NCBI RefSeq assembly: GCF_027887165.1
Contig: NC_077228.1
Span: 421,989,207-422,053,206, forward strand
Source of the DNA: Monodelphis domestica
Lineage: Eukaryota > Chordata > Mammalia > Didelphimorphia > Didelphidae
Direction of reading: 5' to 3'
Length of the DNA stretch: 64,000 nucleotides
Below, piece after piece: positions 12,896 through 22,560 of this stretch. Numbering within the stretch: position 1 is the stretch's first letter; the number at the start of each line of letters is the position of its first letter. A model generated the notes under the pieces. It worked only from the letters and a program-made list of their open reading frames with translations, had not been told where the DNA came from and did not search any database. The translations under genes were made by a program, and so were the position numbers.

Positions 12896-12915
12896 AGAAG
12901 TTTGTCCTATACAAT

Positions 12916-13385
12916 GATAGCCATTTTATTAGCAAGAAAGTTATTTGTTTACCATGAAGAAATATGTAATTTTTGAAAACTTTGCACCAAACCTAGTCAT
13001 TAAAAATGTCTACCTAATTTGGTAATCTAACTCCAGGGCACAAGCACATTTCCTTTCTAGTTATCATTTCTTGATTTAAAGATTGCTTTGGATGTCTAGT
13101 TTTAACTCAGCTTTGAATGACAGTATTGCAAATATTCACATGAAATGAACTTCTGATTTTATACAGTTTTTCATTTGCCTTAATGGGAAATGGCTAAAGT
13201 TAATACAGTCTTTTGCTGGGTGCAGCTTTATTTATGGTAAAAGGAGGTTTCTATAAGAAAATCAGTGGACTAATACAGAAAATTGTTTAAAGATTTTTTT
13301 TTCTGCACAAATCAACTGTTGCAAATTTCAGATACAGTAATAGCATTTAATATCTTCAAACAGAATTATATCTAAAGAGTTATCA
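12916..13385. other. Unassigned sequence after PHACTR2
   Basis: AT-rich and unique-looking, with no repeat, ORF or clear signal. It may belong to a longer PHACTR2 3' UTR. Confidence 0.4.
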
Positions 13386-13389
13386 TTGA

Positions 13390-13505
13390 TAACGAATTAA
13401 TTAGAAAGCTTTTTATAAGTGCTTACTCTGTGCAAAACATTGTGCTAAGCTCTAATACAAAGAGAAAAAGCAAGATAGAACCTGTTCTCAAAGGGATCGT
13501 AACTT
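13390..13505 (+). repeat. Fragment of the 'cagtccctg' interspersed repeat
   Basis: Starts like 'aagtgcttactctgtgc', then 'ttgtgctaagctctaat' and 'cctgttctcaaaggga'. Same family as 585-840. Confidence 0.55.
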
Positions 13506-13689
13506 TCTATAGTGTTACTAGTAGTATAAGCTTGCAGATTTATTTTTTTAATCTTCTAAATTAGTACCCCTTTTTATAAGGCCCGGAAGGAGGAGTTATA
13601 GGTTAATTTCTGTAATAATAGGTAAATGGCCCAGTCTCTGTTCAGAAAGCCTGCTTTGGTCAGGGCAATGAGGACTCTAGACTTAAGAA

Positions 13690-13878
13690 GAATGATGTGG
13701 TGAATAAGGTACTAGGCTAGAAATTGAAAAGGCTTCAAAGCTTGCCTTAGTAGATATTGTCTGTATTATCATGGGCAAGTCATTCAACTTCTCTACTTCA
13801 GTTCTCTTTATAAAATAAGGGAGAAAGGTTGGACTCAGTGGGCTTTAAGGTCTTTTCCATTTGTAAATCTATGAACCT
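13690..13878 (+). repeat. MIR/THER-like SINE, plus strand
   Basis: The head is degraded. The body reads 'catgggcaagtcattcaac', then 'ggttggactcagtgggc' and 'aggtcttttcca', typical of a plus-strand CORE-SINE. Confidence 0.65.
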
Positions 13879-13929
13879 ATCATCCATGGAAGAGTACTTC
13901 AAGTGATACAGACTTGTAGTATTTAATGG

Positions 13930-14240
13930 ACTCCAAACTCATTGGTTTTCAGCTCTCTAATCTATCTTGTACATTATTACATTGAGAAATTAATTTTACT
14001 AAAGCATTTTTGATCATAATATTCCTCTCATCAAAAACTTTTACTAACTACTCACTCATCAGTAAATAAAGAGCCCATTTCTTAGCCTGGTATTCAAGAT
14101 AATACCTCATCTCTTCAATTTAATATTCCTTTACATCAATACATGCTCCACACCAACTGAACTGAGCTTACCCTGAATCCTCTGAACTCCTACAGCACTT
14201 TGTAACTTTTATAGTATTTATAATAAATGCTGACTTACAA
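13930..14240 (+). repeat. L2 LINE 3' region, plus strand
   Basis: Series of L2-like phrases: 'tagcctggtattcaagat', 'acaccaactgaactgagc', ending in 'aataaatgctgac'. No usable ORF. Confidence 0.6.
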
Positions 14241-15150
14241 CATGGCATGATGATAAGAGAACTAGATTGTAAGGGGTAGAACTGTGAGGGGTTTTTATAA
14301 TAGGTTGGACTGGATTATTTAAGAATAGGGTCATCAGGAATTTGATTAATTCCAAAGAGATTTATTTTAACAATTTATTTATAAAACATAGAAAGAGTGA
14401 AAGTAAGAAAGTCAGAGAGAGAGAACAGGGTAAGATCTAGCCTACACACTAAATATTTTGCTCCGATCCCTGGCTCAACCCAGGCAGGGCTAATTAGTCC
14501 TTAGCCAGAGGGGCCTCAGCCTTGTGCTGAGGACCTGGGGATTCAGGGAGCCTCTCTCAAGAGGGTAGGTCTCTCCTGAGGCTAGTCTCTTAAGAAAATC
14601 CAGGAAAGTAGTCAGCCTTTTTCACTCAACCCATGTCAGTCCAAAGGGAAGCAGTCTGAGATCTCAAGCCCCAGCTTCTTCAAAGTCAGGTCAAAGACTA
14701 AAGAAAGAAGTCACAAGAAGTTTCTTGGAATTTTTATAGACCATTTCTTTCCGTCACTTCCTGTGACTTCCTTCATTTGATGTGTACCAATTATAGCTAA
14801 AGCTTCTGCTTAGGACTACCCAGGGGTCGTCACCCACTATTGTATACATGGGTCACAGACCTCCCCCACTGAAGTGTGAATGGGGTGTTTCTGCTTTTGT
14901 GGTTAAATCTAAAAAATGGGCAGGGGGAAAGTTAATTTAATCTTCACAAGCAGGGGAGAGTTAATTTCACTTTCACAAGCAGGGGAGAGTTAATTTAATC
15001 TTTACAATTTGGATCCAAGACCTGGGTCTGAATCTTGGTTCTACCACTTAATGACCTGAATAAATCCTTTCACCTTATTGATTAAGTGGGATTAATTTCG
15101 TCCTATCTATGTGAGAAAGCATTTATACTGTGCACTGTAAATCTTGAGTG
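14240..15150 (+). repeat. MIR/THER-like SINE split by an LTR
   Basis: The left part (about 14240-14267, 'gatgataagagaactagat') and right part (15007-15150, 'atttggatccaagacctg' on to 'aatcttggttctaccac') join into one plus-strand SINE once the LTR between them is set aside. This orders the two insertions in time. Confidence 0.6.
14268..15006 (-). mobile_element. Solo LTR fossil, about 740 bp, minus strand, nested in a SINE
   Basis: The ends are TGTAA and TTACA. On the minus strand there is a TATA-like tctataaaaa (near 14736), a CT-rich stretch, and AATAAA-type signals near the far end, in the order expected for U3-R-U5. Positions 14917-15006 hold three tandem units of about 29-30 bp (each 'caggggagagttaattt'-like) within U3. 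No gag, pol or env sequence is attached. The family is not named. Confidence 0.7.
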
Positions 15151-15169
15151 ATGCTTGCTATTTTTATTA

Positions 15170-15320
15170 TGGCATTTTTTTAATACAGGTATCCTACATC
15201 TGTTATTCAAGCATAATATCCTAGAGAGCAGAAACCAAATGTTAATCATTTCTATATCTGCTATATCTAATGTAATATTTTATACATATTATTTTATACA
15301 GATATCCAATAAATATTTAT
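15170..15320 (+). repeat. L2 3' end scrap
   Basis: Reads 'ctagagagcagaaacc', then 'ccaataaatatttattaaat', an L2-type end. Confidence 0.4.
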
Positions 15321-15539
15321 TAAATAACAGTGGCTCTAAGTCAATAACATACTGAGCATCTACTATGTAAAAGACCCTTATTAGGCACTTGGGTGGAAAA
15401 CTACAAAGAGAATATAAGAAATATTCCCTATCTTTATGGAGTTTAATGTCTTTAAATGAATGAAGTAAAAGTAGATTTGCTTTCTTAGTGAAGACAGTGA
15501 ACCTAATCATTTAGGAAATCTGTTGAGGCTTCCAAACCA

Positions 15540-15640
15540 GGAATTCATACTTTTCAACTTTTCAAACTATTCAACAATTCAACTATGAAAACTATGAAAC
15601 TATGAAAATATTCAACAATTCAAACTATTTATACTTACAC
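15540..15640. repeat. Local tandem repeat (ACTATGAAA units)
   Basis: Three copies of a unit close to actatgaaa, flanked on both sides by 'tattcaacaattcaa'. It looks like replication slippage on a short seed. Confidence 0.7.
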
Positions 15641-16106
15641 ATACTTAATTTATGTATTTGTAATTTTAGTATTATACCAGTTTAGTTTTATTTAAATCAC
15701 TTTCAAAACTTGTGTCAGCAGTCAAGGCAGACAAATGACCAGAAAAAGGCATCCGTTCAGGTTGTCCTTCATCTGCATTCAAATATGGTAAGTATGGATC
15801 TGACATATGGTTATGTTTCAGCCAAAAACTTGTTTATGTATTCTTTCCAATATACAAGAACCTGGACTAAGCCTGTGGGTAAACTGGTAAGTTGCTCCAT
15901 ATATGTGAGAGATGGCAAGACAACAGAAGCTGAAGATAGATTCTGACACTTAAACTTATATAGTACTATAGTTATTTAAAATGGATTTTATTTAATGTTA
16001 CTACATTTTATCTTAATATTTAATATGCAAAATTCTTTCAGTGTCTAACCAGCTATGAGGTTGTGAATTAGATACCTTCAGAAGTCTAATCATTTCTAGA
16101 CAACTC

Positions 16107-16370
16107 GGTTATTCAGAGAAGGTAGGTGTCTCAGTAATTGAGCACTGAACTGGGAGTCAAAAAAACCTGAGTTCAAATCTAGCCTCAAACACTTATGATC
16201 TGTGTGGCCCTGGACAAGTCATTTAGCCTCTGTTTGCCTTAATCCTCCAGAGGAGGAAATGACAAACCACTTCCAACATTTTGCCACAAAAACCCTATGG
16301 ACAAAATTGGCATGCTATGGTCCATGGGGTCACAAAGAGAGACACAACTGAACAACAATAGGGTTATTCA
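16107..16370 (+). repeat. SINE with RTE/BovB-like tail and target duplication
   Basis: A perfect 9-bp duplication (ggttattca) flanks the element at 16107-16115 and 16362-16370. Inside are a tRNA-like head, 'ggccctggacaagtcattt', and the tail 'ggaaatgacaaaccactt' through 'ggggtcacaaagagag' to 'actgaacaacaat'. Confidence 0.85.
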
Positions 16371-16429
16371 TATTTACAAAATTACTTCATTGCTTGAACT
16401 AAATTTAGGCAAAGTATGAACCTAATTCA

Positions 16430-16965
16430 GTCAAAGAAATTAATAAATACTGTGTTCTACACTGTGCTAAGTACTAAAGATAAAAGGAAAAAATAGTCCT
16501 TGCCTTCAAAGAGTTTACACTCTAATGTAACTAAGTATATATAAGGTATATACAGAGTAAAATGAAAATTATCTTAGAGGGAAGGCATTAGCATTTGGGG
16601 CCCCTAGGAAAGGCTTGTTGCAGATAGTAGGATTTGCACTGTATTAAAGAAAATCTGAGAAATTTAAGGGCCAAAAATGAGGGGCCAGGACATTCTCAGG
16701 CATGGTAAACACCCAGTGCAGAAACATAAAGATACAACAGAGAAGTTCCTATTGGATAATCTGCAATTAGCACAATGTTCCCTGGATAGCAGAGTGCTTG
16801 GAGGGGAGAAAAGCAAGAAAACTAAAGGTAAGAAAGGGGCAGGTTATGAAAAAATTTTAAATGCCAAGCAAAAGGCTTTATATTTGATTCTGCAAGTGAT
16901 AGGGAGTCACTGGGATTTACTGAGGGACGGGGGAAAGGAAATGAAGCTTAGATTGTGGGCTTAAT
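16430..16965 (+). repeat. Long copy of the 'cagtccctg' interspersed repeat
   Basis: Begins 'aataaatactgtgttctac', continues 'ccttgccttcaaagagttta', 'gggaaggcattagcatt', 'ggtaaacacccagtgcag' and 'tgatagggagtcactggga'. It is the longest copy in the window (over 500 bp). The family is unnamed here; it has no coding capacity I can recognise. Confidence 0.55.
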
Positions 16966-17389
16966 GTTCCTATAAACCAACTTAACTTCCCATAGGGAAA
17001 AACTGCTATTCACAAAAGAAACTACAGAAGAGAATGTTGGCAATTCAAGCCAACTCCAAAACTCCACAACTAATCTAAAATAACTTAAAATGTAGCTTGC
17101 TAATGACAGCTGAATACTGCCATATTGATATTTAGATCAGAACTTTTTCAGCACTGTGCCAAAGTTCTCATCTTAGCCAAATACTATATGAATGTATGTA
17201 CAAGTATTTTAAGGTGATCACTATATAAAATAATATTCCTACAACACATAAAGTTCATAAACCTTCAAATCATATACTCCAAAATTTATTAAAACTCTTT
17301 TATCTAAGAATTTAATATCTGACCTTCAGATTATGAGGAAAGTAAATCTTTAAGAAAGCAGTAGACACAAAGTAATGTTTCCCTAGGTC

Positions 17390-17665
17390 TATGTTTTGCA
17401 CAGTATGTCCCCCATGCCTATAATGTGCTCTCTCCTCATTTCTACTTTTTAGAATCCCTGGCTTTCTGTTTAGTTAACAAAAATGCCTCCTGCACAAGGT
17501 CTTTTCCTCAGGTCAGTTCTCCCCACCCAAAAATTAATCTTGTATTTATTTTGTACATATTTATACATACTTGATGTCTCACCCATTTAAATAAAGTTCC
17601 TCAAAGGCTGAGATTTGTTCATTTTGTCTTCATATCCTCAGTTCCTAGAAAATAGAAGGTGCTTT
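17390..17665 (+). repeat. L2 LINE 3' end, plus strand
   Basis: Phrases such as 'atgcctataatgtgctctc', 'ggtcttttcctcagg' and 'aaagttcctcaaaggctgag' fit the L2 3' region, followed by the (AT)n tract at about 17684-17706. Confidence 0.55.
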
Positions 17666-17865
17666 AAAAACTACAGAGTAATATATATATATATATATAT
17701 ATATAATAGAAGACATATCAACAGCACTCTTCCATTAAACAAGTTAGAAAGCTCATCACTTTGATACTGACTTTCATATAATTAAAGTTTGTTCTTGCAT
17801 GAGTTTAGTCCAAATTGTTTCAGATCCCCATAATAACAAAGAAAAAAAGTTTTAAAACCCAACCT

Positions 17866-18062
17866 AGTAGGGCAACTAGGTGACTAGATTGAAAGCCAGG
17901 CCTAGAGTCCAAAAGTCCTTGGTTCAAATGTGACCTCAGACAATTCCTAGCTGTGTGACTATGCAAGCCACTTCATTGTTTAGCCCTTACCACTCTTCTG
18001 CCTTGGAACTAATGCACACTATTGATTCTAAGATGTAAGAGTTAAAAAAAAATTTTTTTTTA
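17866..18062 (+). repeat. tRNA-derived marsupial SINE, plus strand
   Basis: 'ggcaactaggtgac', 'cttggttcaaatgtgacc', 'tagctgtgtgact', 'cactcttctgccttgg', and tail 'attgattctaagatg' with an A/T run. Confidence 0.85.
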
Positions 18063-18276
18063 ACTATCAGGTGATTCAATAGAAAGGAAATAAAAGATCT
18101 GGGAAAGATGCTTATTTGAAAGGGAAAGAAATTAACTGATAAAACAAGAATTGTCTTACTATTTTCCCTAAGAGTTCATTTTCCATTCTTTTCCCCCTGC
18201 CCAAAAGTTATAAAATTATGTTGTTACCTAAATAGAATCCTTCTAAGAAAAGGAATTCAACTCTCTGTATATGTGA

Positions 18277-20460
18277 TTACAATCAATTCTCATTATTCAT
18301 GTAATTGCCACAAAATTCATATAAAATTGCCACAAAAACTAAATTAGCAAAATACTAAACTATTGCACCTAGGAGATATATAAAGTTAAGTTCCTGTAAA
18401 CCTTTCTGGTCACATTTTCATTGTGATCAACATATAACTTTGTTTTATGTGTGTTTCTGTTTAAAGACACCTAATTTAATTTTTACTTCTTAAAAACGAT
18501 TACGTGCATATTTCTGTACAATAAAACTTTCAATTATAACATTTTTGTGTACTGTACCATACTATGATTATACTGTTATAACTGTCACACAAATAACACA
18601 ATAAATATAAAAGATTAAGCATTTAAAGTTTTATAAAAATCATTAACTTAAATCTTACTTTTGTTGGAGCTACTGGATCTATGAGAGGCACTGCATTGTA
18701 GTTAAATCTCTTGACCTTTGCTTCCCCCCCCCCCAAAAAAAAAAAAACAAAAGAGAGGTTGGTGGAACTTTATTCTGCAGAAAAGAAAGGCATTTCAAAG
18801 GAAGCATGTCAACATCTGGTAGTTCTACTTCAGGAGTTTGAGTCTTAAAGCTTGATGGATTAAGCGATTTTCCTTCCTGACCTGGTTTGGCAAATTATGT
18901 CAGCCTTCTCTGTGTGGCTTTTTTGACTCAAATCTTTAAGCATCTTGCAGAAGAAGTAGAAATTAAGTACTTAAATCTCAGGCTGCATTCAAGCATAGGG
19001 TTGCATTCTTCCATATCTCTCAAAACTTTTTCTAATGCTGAATTCCACTTTGATATTTTGGCCTCTGTCAAGGCCACAATTCTTGGAGGCTTAGGCTAAC
19101 TTTCATCACCTTCCTCATCATCACTCACTCTTGTTACCTTATCCCATGCATTCAGATTTTTGTTGGTGGGTTATATAGCATTCTCTGCCAAAATTTCCTT
19201 TATCTCCTATTTACCATGAAAAATGCATTATGTTTTTGACACTGTTCTTTATATTTTCTGTTAATGCCTTCAAAGCCTGCAAACTTTTTCACAGTCTGGC
19301 TAAATATTTTTCTAACAGTTATTGATAGTAGCCTGTTTGATGCTATTCCAGCTTGTGCTAATATAATCAATAATATTACTTAATAATGTCTGACTTTTAG
19401 TAGCCTATAATGGTGATTTCCTTGGAGTTAAGAGTTTTGTATGCTTTATTTAAAGCTTCCTCATGTAATGTGCCTTGAAAGCTTTTATTATGCCCTGATT
19501 GAGAGATTGGATAAGAAATATAGTTTTGGGGGGATGAAAAGAACTTCTTATGTTTAGGTGGAATTTTTGAGTTTTTCATGGCAATGGACAATTTGTTCCA
19601 CCTCCAATAGCAAATTTGTACAATCTACGGTTTAAAAAACCAGGGGATTTGGAGGCCATTTGTGCTATATGGGTTTGTTTGCTAACATTCTTGTAAAACA
19701 AGCCAGTCTCATCTGCATTGAAAACCTGCTCTTCCACATAACCCTTTTCCTATATAACACTTAGCACATATTTTTAAAAATTCTTCTGCAGGTTTTTTAT
19801 CTACAGAATCTGTAAGTTGAACAATTCTTATGCTGTAGTACCTTTTGAAATGTGTGGGCCAGGCAGTACTAGTAGAGAATGGTTTAACATTTTGCTGACT
19901 CTGGGTTACAAGATTATCTTTGGCTTTCTTCCTCACAATGATATCCACCATGTTTTGTTTTGGTTTTTTATTGGTCATCTCAAGAATCCAAAAAATTAGC
20001 TGTTTTTTCCCATCTTTTCCATACTTTGATCACCCATTATAAATGTTAATTTTGCAGTTTTGATTCATTAACATTGAATTCATAGCCAATAGCACAATAA
20101 CTCATGTATGAACAAAGCTTATCTAATGTGTATTTTCTACATAAGGTACATCATAGCCTTTTTGTCTTAAGGAACATCAGATAGCACTTCAGTGAAATTG
20201 TCAACAAAAATGTGAAAAACGTGGCACTAAACAGACTATGAAAAGGATGCTATTTACAGTATGAAAGTTGAAACAAAAAGCAGAGAAACATCACTTTAAC
20301 CTCAGCTGGGAACAGGCAGGAAGAGTGACTCAGATTTTTTGACACTGCACATGTTCAGGAACGACTATAAAAATTAAAATACTGTTAAGTATTGATTTTG
20401 GGTTACAAACAGATTTTAGATACATTTGCAAATATGGAATGAGAACAAGAATTAGTTTAC
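18277..20460 (-). mobile_element. Tigger-type (pogo/Tc1-mariner) DNA transposon, decayed
   Basis: On the minus strand near 19675-19765 the translation gives E-E-Q-V-F-N-A-D-E-T-G-L-F-Y-K, the hallmark catalytic region of Tigger/TIGD DDE transposases; the first catalytic Asp is the one in NADET. Another minus-strand frame (19397-19591) resembles the later G-x-x-K-x-F region. Between these the rest of the DDE domain is mostly missing, so there is an internal deletion as well as stops and frame changes. The N-terminal DNA-binding part, expected at about 19980-20300, is hard to recognise. The two ends share a degraded inverted repeat (near 18285 'aattctcattattcatgt' and near 20430). It cannot encode a working enzyme. 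Boundaries are approximate. Confidence 0.75.
18724..18747. repeat. C-run/A-run junction
   Basis: About eleven C followed by thirteen A, inside the Tigger element. A near-identical C10-A14 junction sits at 20701-20724. Confidence 0.9.
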
Positions 20461-21179
20461 TTGGTATTTGCTTGTGCATGTGAAGAATGAGCTGAACATT
20501 CATAACTTTTAAAGGGGAAAGCCATGATTTCAATTGTCAGCAAAGAAAAGCAAAGATTTTAAATGGGTTTTTGTTTTGTTTTCTTTTGTTTTACTAGCTC
20601 AAATGTCATATTAGAGAAGAAATTTATAGAGGATCTGTAAGGAAACAATGTGACTCAAGCACAACCTGAAAATATTAGAGCCCTGGGGACACATGGCATT
20701 CCCCCCCCCCAAAAAAAAAAAAAACTACTGCCTAGAGCAGAATACAGAATGGGGAAGATAAAATAAAAATTCTGGATGCACTAGAAAAATCTACGAAATC
20801 CAGCTAGTGCTATAAAGACTTGGTTTACTGTTTTGTTGATTGTCTACATTTAAGAAAAGTGATGGAGAAAATGTTAATGGCACATTAAACTCAAAAATAT
20901 GCCTGGTGTACTTTTCCCCTTAAGAGAGACAGCTGTTTTACATTTGCTAGAATATTACTGGATAAAATCAACCAAATTTATAATACTGGGATCACTGGTA
21001 GGGGCCTCAGAGGTTCAAAAATGTCAATCACACAGCAATCCTACATATGTTAACCAAAATACTACTGTTAAAACTATTAAGACAACAAATCCCACAACAC
21101 TACAAAATAATGTTAATCTCTGTTAAACAATTTATTAGCATGTCCCTGGAAAAAATTGGTTTAGTTTGGTTTGGTTTTG

Positions 21180-21395
21180 ATATAGTTGAAAAGGAGCTAG
21201 TAGCTCAGAGACTAGAGAGTTAGGTCTAAAGACAGGAGGTCCTGGGTTCAAATATGACCTCAGATACTTCCTAGCTGTATGATCCTGGGCATCACATAAC
21301 CCCCCATTGTCTAGCCCTTTCCACTCTTCTGCCATAGAATCAATTGGTTCTAAGACAGAAAGTAAGGGTTTAAAAAACATTTTCATTTTAAAAAA
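21180..21395 (+). repeat. tRNA-derived marsupial SINE, plus strand
   Basis: 'ggtcctgggttcaaatatga', 'ttcctagctgtatgatcc', 'tctgccatagaatcaatt', and tail 'ttctaagacagaaagtaag' with A-rich end. Confidence 0.85.
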
Positions 21396-21479
21396 TGGAA
21401 TTGGAAGACAATAAAATGGTTTTCTAAACCATGCAGCCTACAGAGATCCCTATTTCTGAGTTTGACACCACTGATCTAG

Positions 21480-21790
21480 CCCTCTTAAGTCGATTCTATA
21501 CTGTATGAAAATCAAGGGAAGGAAGTGGAAATGTTTAGAATGGAAAAAAAGATGATTCAGGAAATCCATGACAACTATTCTGAAACATCTGAAGAGCTCT
21601 CAAGTCTAAGAGAGATTAGATTTGATCTGTTTCCCATCAGAAAACAATCAGGCATAGTAGGTGAAGTTACACATAGGCAAATGACATAAAACGATCAGAG
21701 CAATCCATAAGACAGAAGTCAGACTCAAGAGGTAATGGGTTTCTCTTCACTAGAAGTCTAAAAGCAAAGAAAGGAAGAACACTGATAGTG
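21480..21790 (-). repeat. CR1/L3 LINE 3' region, minus strand
   Basis: Purine-rich phrases 'aacatctgaagagctctc', 'agaggtaatgggttt' and 'gatcagagcaatcc' match the antisense of CR1/L3-type 3' ends seen elsewhere in the window (43520, 50575, 61335). Old and diverged. Confidence 0.4.
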
Positions 21791-21959
21791 GATGTTGCAG
21801 ACTCTCCAACTAAGACTTCTATCCTCTTGGAGAGTGGAGGTCTATGGACACCGCAGTAAAGCCGCCAGGGAGTCAGTGAGGAAAGATAAAGGCTAAACCC
21901 ATTCTCCGCTCAGGCCTGTAGAGGGAGCTGGAATAAAAACAAGCTTGCTTTTCAAAAAC

Positions 21960-22560
21960 CAAAGCTCCTTCACCTCCTCAGCGGTCTCTGCGTCTCCCAG
22001 ACAACAGCGCCTTCGACGCCCCGCCCCGTTTGCAAGCTTGCCGTTATCCTCAAGGCCCCCAAAGATTCCGGGGCCACCGGGACCCCTCTTTCTGAGGAGG
22101 AGAGGTGGGATGCCGCGCTCCCTCTTTCCTGCACTTCACCCCATGAAGATATTTAGCAAGTAGAGGGAGAAGAGAGAAAATAGTCACCAAGACCCCTTTC
22201 CTATACCCAAGCAAAGCTTCTGGGAGGTGGAGCGAGAGACCTTTAGCAAAAGGTCGCGAGAAGAGAGGCGGGCTTAGCTCCTCGCTCTTTCGTCAGGGAT
22301 TGGCTTATCCCCTCCTCCAGCAGGGTTACGCATATAGGGCGAGCGCACAGAATGGGCGGGGGAGGTTCCGGAGTAGTTTTTTTTCCCCGGAAGTGACCGT
22401 GCTAGGGCCTGTGGTCGCTGCGTGACGCGAGGTCGGCACACTAGAGACTTTGCCGGTACTACCCGGTGTGGGCTACCCACCTAGAGCTAGAGACAGCTCC
22501 GACCCCTCGGACTTGATTCTCTGCAGGCTGCAGAATGGTGAGCAAGGCCGCTTTCCCCTC
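21960..22560 (+). promoter_or_regulatory. LTV1: CpG island promoter of LTV1
   Basis: This is the only CpG-dense block in the window. CpGs start near 21985 (gcggtctctgcg) and continue past the first LTV1 donor. It holds a consensus ETS site CCGGAAGT at 22387-22394, a GC box-like gggcggggg near 22354 and a CRE-half-like cgtgacgcg near 22420. There is no TATA box at the right distance, as is normal for a housekeeping gene. The transcription start probably lies between the ETS site and about 22480. Confidence 0.8.
22535..22537 (+). CDS. LTV1: LTV1 coding exon 1 (ATG only)
   Basis: The start codon sits directly before a consensus donor (ATG|GTGAGC). Human LTV1 begins M-P-H-R-K-K-K-P-F; here M is from this exon and P-H-K-K-K-K-P-F from exon 2. 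Confidence 0.9.

Larger units (their letters stand above)
5803..12915 (+). other. PHACTR2: PHACTR2 3' untranslated region (end uncertain)
   Basis: After the stop comes about 7 kb of AT-rich sequence nearly free of the SINEs that fill the rest of the window; the only repeat-like patch I see is a short L2/MIR-like piece near 9241-9300. Human PHACTR2 is known for a very long 3' UTR, and this block has the right position, strand and size. Possible AATAAA signals lie at 12201-12206 and 12890-12895, with others earlier (near 9650, 10330 and 10690). The end given assumes the 12890 signal; unique sequence continues to about 13380, so the true end could be later. Exact UGUAAAUA Pumilio-type sites occur at 7306, 8110, 9411, 10880 and 11886. 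Short ORFs here, such as one at 6119-6310, look like chance. Confidence 0.6.
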
